This document shows, one piece after another, positions 59,236 to 64,000 of a stretch of DNA of 64,000 bases. This DNA is from Pyrenopolyporus hunteri. Its lineage: Eukaryota; Ascomycota; Sordariomycetes; Xylariales; Hypoxylaceae. The notes below the pieces were generated by a model that made no database searches, was not told the DNA's origin, and worked only from the letters and a program-made list of their open reading frames with translations. A program made the position numbers and the translations under genes. Every line of letters begins with the position of its first letter. Positions within the stretch are counted from its first letter, which is position 1. The DNA is taken from contig CADCXC010000035.1 of assembly GCA_902806595.1 (NCBI GenBank), positions 124,001-188,000 of the forward strand, written 5' to 3'.

Positions 59236-60108
59236 TCATAGCGAATTCTTACGCGTGTCCCCCGCATCCTCGTATCTCTGCCTCAACCATCCCACCAGCG
59301 CCATGGCCCACTCCTTCGCCACGGGCACGTAATGCCCTCCCGGATGCACGACCACCGACGGGTCCCGGCACCGCTCCACAAGCCCCCTGCTCCGCCCCTC
59401 CTCCACAACCGTGTCCAGGCTCCCCAGGAAGTGCAGCGTCGGCGTCCCGATCGCCGGCTCGTACAGCCACCGCAGCGCGTCGAGCGGCGCGTAGAAGCCG
59501 GAGTAGACCACGCAGAACCGCAGCGGCCGGCGGCCGTTCGCCGCCCGGAGAGCGCCGACCCACGTCCAGTCGGCCGGCTGCTTGGATTCCGGCTCCGACG
59601 GCGAGGGGGAGGACGGGGGCTCCCTGAACGGCTGCTCCAGCGCGGCGGCGACGAGCGCCGCCACCGCGCCCCCCTGGCTGAACCCGCACACGCCGTCGAC
59701 GCCGCCCGCCGCAGCCACCGCGTCCGCCACCGCGCGCATCCCCGCTTCGAAGCCCCGGTACGCGCCCGTCGCCTCGTCCTTGCGGAACCACCCCCAGCTG
59801 TCGGAGTCTTCCTCCTCCTCCTCCTGCTCTCCGTTCTCGCCGGCGCCGGGACCGGCGTACCCCGGGATATCAGACGCGCGCAGCCGGTGCGGCGCCGTGG
59901 GGAACACGAAGGTCGGGTGCAGGTTGTAGGGCGCGGGGGAGAGCGCTTTGATGAGCAGCTTGGCGAGCGCGCGGGTCTTGGAGGAGAAGAGGGGCCCGGA
60001 CTGGGTGTACCCGTGCAGCATGAGGATTTTGATTTCGGTTTTGCCTTTAGGGATGGCGGTGGGAGTGGGGGTGGGGGTAGGGGTGGAGGAAGATGCTGGG
60101 GTAGACAT
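59236..60108 (-). CDS. Fsh1-type serine hydrolase (FSH1 family, alpha/beta hydrolase)
   Basis: Single exon, 290 aa from this start. It is a family of small fungal alpha/beta hydrolases related to the human tumour-suppressor-like protein OVCA2. Visible elements: the oxyanion strand KILMLHGYTQSG (residue 27 on), the nucleophile elbow GFSQGG with Ser about 144, the acid in LGSLDTVV, and the catalytic histidine in HPGGHYVPV. These three residues complete the triad. An acidic low-complexity insertion (ENGEQEEEEEDSDSWG, about 91-106) and a Ser/Pro/Glu segment after the elbow interrupt the core. The start at 60108 has a CACCATG context and sits just before a short Pro/Thr repeat. An in-frame ATG at 60249 would add 47 residues, including nine consecutive histidines, which look like a translated CAC/CAT microsatellite in the leader. 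Substrate unknown. Confidence 0.88.
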   Translation of the reverse strand: MSTPASSSTPTPTPTPTAIPKGKTEIKILMLHGYTQSGPLFSSKTRALAKLLIKALSPAPYNLHPTFVFPTAPHRLRASDIPGYAGPGAGENGEQEEEEEDSDSWGWFRKDEATGAYRGFEAGMRAVADAVAAAGGVDGVCGFSQGGAVAALVAAALEQPFREPPSSPSPSEPESKQPADWTWVGALRAANGRRPLRFCVVYSGFYAPLDALRWLYEPAIGTPTLHFLGSLDTVVEEGRSRGLVERCRDPSVVVHPGGHYVPVAKEWAMALVGWLRQRYEDAGDTRKNSL

Positions 60109-61142
60109 GGTGAGGGTTCTGATGAGGATATGATGATGGTGATGGTGATGATGGTGTAGGTGTAGGTGCTGGGTGAAGCGGGATGGCGGTGTTGTTGAAG
60201 TTGCGATACGATGGATTAGCCGTGGGTTGGCTGGGATGAGGAGTCTCATGAATGGTGTGGAAGGTGGCCTCGGTTTATCTACTCATCCACACCCCCCTTT
60301 GTTTTGTCTTGGCTGTCTTATACGGCGTGTTTGGTTGAGTGAGTCAGTTGAGTAGCGTTGGGCTTTCGGTTTTTTTGAGTTGTGAAATTTTGAGCGGCGT
60401 AGAATTCAACCGAGTAGACGCCCGGCTGTTCCGTATCTTTGACTTGCCACAACATCGATGTCTCAACTTTGGTAATTAATTATGTGCTGGAAAACTGTTT
60501 TGTAGTTGCGAACCTATTTGAGTATATTTCCATTTGGCTTCCTTATTATTGTTATTTCATGTTTGCTTATGATTCTATGGACTCGTTTAGTATTACTGGA
60601 TGCAGGAGTCTGTATCGTTACGGAATTCTCTAGTTTTAATCAACCAGACTTCAGTTTAACCCCTTTGCGTTATTTTATACCTCCGTACCGCATACATGAC
60701 GGCAGAGCCGTGAGGTTTAATGGTTTAAGGGCTGCGAACGAATTTACCATGGCCTTGTTGCCAAGAGGGCAATGGGATATTCTTGGAAAGGGTGCTTTAG
60801 ATCTAAAAGTCTCGCAATATGGAACGGTTAGTTCTTATCGTCGTCTCACTATAGCCTACACTTAGAGCATGGAAGCGATATCGCATCTCGAACCGGCGAG
60901 TTCATGGTATGACGCCTCGTTTTAGACCTAGAGCAAAAGGTACATATCCCGGTTCTAATTCGCAACGTCGATCCAAGGTATGATAAAATAGATGCTGGAT
61001 GTTGGACACAGCCCTCGATTTGACGCGAGCCCGTAATCTATGGTACAGTCCTGCCTTGATCGTCTAGCGGATTGATTTGACGGTCTATAATGCTTCTCGC
61101 CCGTGATGGTCGGCTGCTTCTTCCAAGCCCATCAGATTTACC
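60109..61142. other. Spacer with CAT/CAC microsatellite
   Basis: The presumed leader of the Fsh1-like gene carries a GATGGT/GATGAT trinucleotide tract at about 60121-60157. The rest, to the ATP18 stop codon, shows no supported gene; a 119-codon frame at 60506-60865 begins at a TTG codon and has no recognisable content. Confidence 0.45.
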
Positions 61143-61538
61143 CTAGTGCTTCCCAGCCTGCGCGTTCGGGTTGCGCGGGTCGTTCTTCCACTCGTCGGCT
61201 ATCGAGAAGAAGTCAGCTATGCCTGTTCCTTTAAGCACCAGAGAAATATGATAACCACATACACTGCATCATAGCGTTTTGCGCCGAGTTGACACCGTAG
61301 GCGACTATAAGACCTGCGCGTCTGTTAGGTAACTACTTGTGCGCTAGGGACCTCCCGTAGGATCGATTAATATCAATCGTACCGGCAATGAAGAAGGGGG
61401 CGTAGGGCCGAACTGTTGGTCGAGGTAGTTAGCAGCTGTCGCGAATCATGCCATTCTAATCCGGGTCGTGGGAGAATCAATTGACGTACGAACGGGCGCC
61501 GGGAACTTCTTCAGGGGTGTGACACCGAGCCAAGACAT
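61143..61538 (-). CDS. ATP18: Mitochondrial F1Fo-ATP synthase subunit J/i (Atp18), 67 aa
   Basis: Four exons: 61538..61490, 61412..61383, 61313..61263 and 61216..61143. The spliced protein begins MSWLGVTPLKKFPAPV, passes through a membrane helix (YAPFFIAGLIVAYGVNSAQNA) and ends EWKNDPRNPNAQAGKH. The FPxPv...PFF.AG helix and NDPRNP tail match yeast Atp18, an inner-membrane peripheral-stalk-associated subunit that aids ATP synthase dimers. Exons are 49, 30, 51 and 74 nt, so no exon alone resembles a gene; only frame-preserving splicing reveals it. Introns are 77, 69 and 46 nt with GTACGT, GTACGA and GTATGT donors. The length (67 aa) is normal for the family. It faces away from the NIPSNAP gene, another mitochondrial candidate, across about 1 kb. 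Confidence 0.9.
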
Positions 61539-62571
61539 CTTTAATATGTATTCGGAGGATATGTATCGCGTAGACGGCGTCGAGGTTGGGAGGTTGATGG
61601 AGGTTGAGGTTGTCGAAGCGAGTGGTTTTCGGAGATTCAAGAAACTTTGATGCCGCTAAACCGGAACTTGGCCGAGTGCTGTCTTAGTAATATGTCGTAT
61701 TATGTAATGAATTGCCTGAGGTTTCCGGTACCTAGGTACATCAGGCTTGCCCAATCCGTCGCCGGATGCGCTTTATGTTTTCGCCGGCGAACTTGGTACG
61801 GAGGTACCTAGGTACCTAGTGACATCATCGCGGGATCCGGGGTCACCAGCTATCTAGATAAGGGTCTCCGCATTGTTCAGAAGCATCAAAAGCTGGGGAA
61901 ATCGCGCTGTGACGGCCTAACTGAAAACAAACTTTGGAACTATCAAGCTTCCTTTCCCGTGAACGCGAATGCGGGGGAGTACCTTGCCAAAGTACCTCAC
62001 CTGCCTAAGAAACCTCCCCTCAACCAATTAATCGTAAACTCCGTCCCGTCTCTGTCACCCTCTCACTACCACTTCTTGCCCCTTCTTGCTACCCTCCATC
62101 ACGACAGCTTGCTGCTCTCTCCTCTTTCTCTCTTTATCCAATTGTGTCTGGTTGCCCCGGTCTTCCAATCGTCAACTGCTCTGCGGAACATCCTTCTCTT
62201 GCTGCCTGCCACCTCCCAAAACCGAACCTCCCCGCGAAGAATCACAGCGTAGACGTAGCATAGACCTGCAGATCAACCCTTGCACTTACGTACCCCTACC
62301 AACAGCCAGGACCATATTATTATCCAATCCTAGCTCAAGCGTTCTTCAGCACCTTCACCCAGTTGCCGTATCTCAGTTACCTCACCTACTCCTACGTTCA
62401 ACCGTTCCTTATCATCTTGCGCCGGATTCGAGTCCGTTACTAAGCTCGTCTCCCCTATTCGTCTCTAGCTACTACCCAACCTTTACCATAACACACTCTT
62501 GAATACTCGCCTCTTTCCCTTTCCACGCGTGCCCTTCCTACGAACACTTGAACCCTACCTATACACCCATC
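61539..62571. promoter_or_regulatory. Divergent spacer between ATP18 and the NIPSNAP gene
   Basis: About 1 kb holding both promoters. GGTACCTAGGTA text lies at 61725-61740 and 61803-61820. A long CT-rich stretch (62030-62230) and further pyrimidine-rich text up to 62550 look like the leader of the plus-strand gene. Confidence 0.5.
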
Positions 62572-63702
62572 ATGTTGACCCGAGGTATCACACGAGCAGC
62601 GGTGGCAGCTCCGCGCTCGCTCCGAGCGTTCGGCACCACCGCTGTTAATCAGCGCACGCCTACCCTAGCCGACATTACGCCCGAGGGCGTCGACTCGTTC
62701 AACGCGAGGCAGAAGGAGTTCCGCGAGCAGTTGGTGAAGGCACAACGAGAGCGAGAAGCAAGTAGGTCAACTATGTATTCCTCTTCTAATAACCATCCGT
62801 CTGCCGCCCGAGAATCGTCCCAGGGCCTGGGCTCACTAAGCACCCACACAGGACAGCGAGCGGAGGTGTCAAGCAAGGAACCCGATCGACCGGATAACCT
62901 TTTGTCCAGGGTCATCTACGGAACGAAGGAGGGACGCGAGATGGACGCCCAGCTGGAAGCCAGCTTCTCCGCGGTCCTTGCTCGCGGCAAGTACGTCCAC
63001 TCGATCGTGTTCCACGAGGTAAAGCCCGATAAGGTGGATGAATATGTCGAATTGACTGGCAACTGGTATCCGCGTATGGCCTCGTTGGAGGAGAACAAGG
63101 TTCATCTCGTCGGAAGCTGGAGAACCGAGGTCGGCGATTGCGATACTTTTGGTAGGTTACATATAGTCCAAACCTCGACTTCTGGCATCGAGAAAGTATG
63201 CTGACAGAATCGCTCAGTACATATATGGGAGTATCAGCGCTACCAAGGATATCACCAGTCCCTCAATTCCATTTCCGGACACCCCGACTTCCCCGAGTTC
63301 GACAAGAAGCTTAAGACGCTCATCAAATCAAAGAACACATCAATCATGCAAGAGTTTTCGTTTTGGCCGACCACAGCACCCCGCCAATTGGGTGGCTTGT
63401 TCGAGCTCCGATCGTACACTCTCCATCCCGGTAACCTGCTCGAGTGGGAGACCCATTGGCGACGAGGCTTGAAGGCGCGAAGGGAAGTTATGGAAGGAGT
63501 AGGCGCCTGGTTCGTGCAGATCGGCGACCTTAACACCGTCCACCACCTGTGGCAATTTGCCAATCTGGAGGAACGAAAGGTCCGAAGAGAAGAGAGCTGG
63601 AAGCAGGAGGGTTGGGCCGAGACCGTCCACAAGACCGTCCCCCTGATCCAACATATGAAGTCGAGGATTCTTATCCCGATGCCATGGTCACCTGTAGCTT
63701 AA
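62572..63702 (+). CDS. NIPSNAP-family mitochondrial protein
   Basis: Exons 62572..63151 and 63218..63702, 354 aa as modelled. The 66-nt intron (GTAGGT...CTCAG) joins GDCDTF to VHIWEYQRYQGYH. NIPSNAP proteins are two-copy alpha/beta-barrel (dimeric ferredoxin-like) proteins linked to mitochondria; fungal roles are unclear. The N-terminus (MLTRGITRAAVAAPRSLRAFG) is basic and Ala-rich, consistent with a presequence. The first repeat covers KYVHSIVFHEVKPDKVDEYVEL to VGSWRTEVGD, and the second LGGLFELRSYTLHPGNLLEWETHW to LWQFANLEERK. A further 90-nt GTAGGT...CACAG segment (62762..62851) is in frame and could be an intron; its removal would delete a Ser/Asn-rich stretch and give 324 aa. The ATG at 62572 follows a CT-rich leader; the codon upstream in frame is TTG. 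Confidence 0.9.
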
Positions 63703-64000
63703 AGTCTTGCTGCCTGGGAGATTTCTTTTTGGTGGACGTCAGGCTGTCTTTTTGGACCGAACCAAGCATTTTACGTGGAGAACTGGAGTTTGGAGGGAGG
63801 CACAGTTATTTCTTTTGTAGCCGGCCTGCTACGACGGTGCGAGGACATTTACGAAGCTTCTTGTACTTTTATTGCTGACGTCGGGGTATTCTTACGACGA
63901 GAGCTTAAAGGAGTCAAAAACTCCATCCGAAGGATTACGGCCAGAAGTTTTGCTGATACCAATACGAAGCAATTCGGGTTTTCTTTGGCGACGAGGTCAT
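63703..64000. other. 3' flank of the NIPSNAP gene
   Basis: No further gene can be supported before the window ends. Confidence 0.5.

Noticed and set aside
59332..60159. 275-codon plus-strand frame and 180-codon minus-strand frame over the Fsh1-like gene
   Set aside because: Arg/Gly/Ala-rich shadows of a GC-rich exon whose true frame carries a complete catalytic triad.
60506..60865. 119-codon plus-strand frame with hydrophobic N-terminus
   Set aside because: Begins at TTG with no ATG in a usable position and no domain; AT-rich intergenic DNA readily gives hydrophobic frames.
1..64000. CRISPR arrays, rRNA genes, telomere repeats, bacterial promoters or operons
   Set aside because: None seen; the repeats present are eukaryotic microsatellites and transposon ends.

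Overview
The window is nuclear DNA of a filamentous ascomycete (Pezizomycotina, most likely a sordariomycete). The protein genes carry short introns of about 50-125 nt with GT...CTAAC/CTGAC...AG signals. Every recognisable protein is a fungal family member (Pbs2, Rpn5, Atp18, Sur7/PalI, Fsh1, Nnr1/NAXE). The DNA between genes is littered with TAGGTA/TACCTA microsatellite text, which is common in some sordariomycete genomes. No rRNA, CRISPR array, bacterial operon or secondary-metabolite cluster is visible.

Layout. 0.6-5.0 kb: a Hst2-type sirtuin (-) and an auxin-efflux-carrier-like membrane transporter (-). 5.0-10.5 kb: gene-poor DNA with two related inverted-repeat transposons, a 492-bp MITE and a 668-bp internally deleted Tc1/mariner-like element. 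The second ends 362 bp before the HOG-pathway MAPKK gene PBS2 (+, 10.9-12.9 kb). 15.7-16.5 kb: a Sur7/PalI-like four-helix membrane protein (-). 19.1 kb: a candidate 80-residue single-span protein. 23.3-24.4 kb: lipoate-pathway octanoyltransferase (+). 26.2-28.4 kb: an otubain-type deubiquitinase (-). 28.4-38.1 kb: almost 10 kb with no gene I can support.

38.1-41.7 kb: a divergent pair, methylcrotonyl-CoA carboxylase alpha (-) and a PNPOx-like flavoprotein (+). 43.8-45.1 kb: NAD(P)H-hydrate epimerase (+, seven exons, one probable GC-AG intron). 45.1-51.5 kb: two unrecognised cysteine-rich proteins on the minus strand with the same N-terminal cysteine spacing. 52.9 kb: an intron-containing tRNA-Glu(CTC). 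55.3-56.7 kb: a seven-exon cyclase-family enzyme (+). 57.3-58.9 kb: proteasome lid subunit Rpn5 (+), convergent with an Fsh1-type serine hydrolase (-). 61.1-61.5 kb: a tiny four-exon ATP18 gene (-), divergent from a NIPSNAP-family gene (+, 62.6-63.7 kb).

Functionally this is an ordinary housekeeping neighbourhood rather than a pathway cluster, although several products are mitochondrial or expected to be (LIP2, MCC alpha, Atp18, NIPSNAP, probably NAXE). LIP2 serves lipoylation of mitochondrial dehydrogenases and MCC alpha works in leucine breakdown. Most exon models were built by hand from frame continuity, splice motifs and remembered family sequence. No database search was possible. The most unusual observations are the shared cysteine signature of the two orphan proteins and the related transposon pair beside PBS2.
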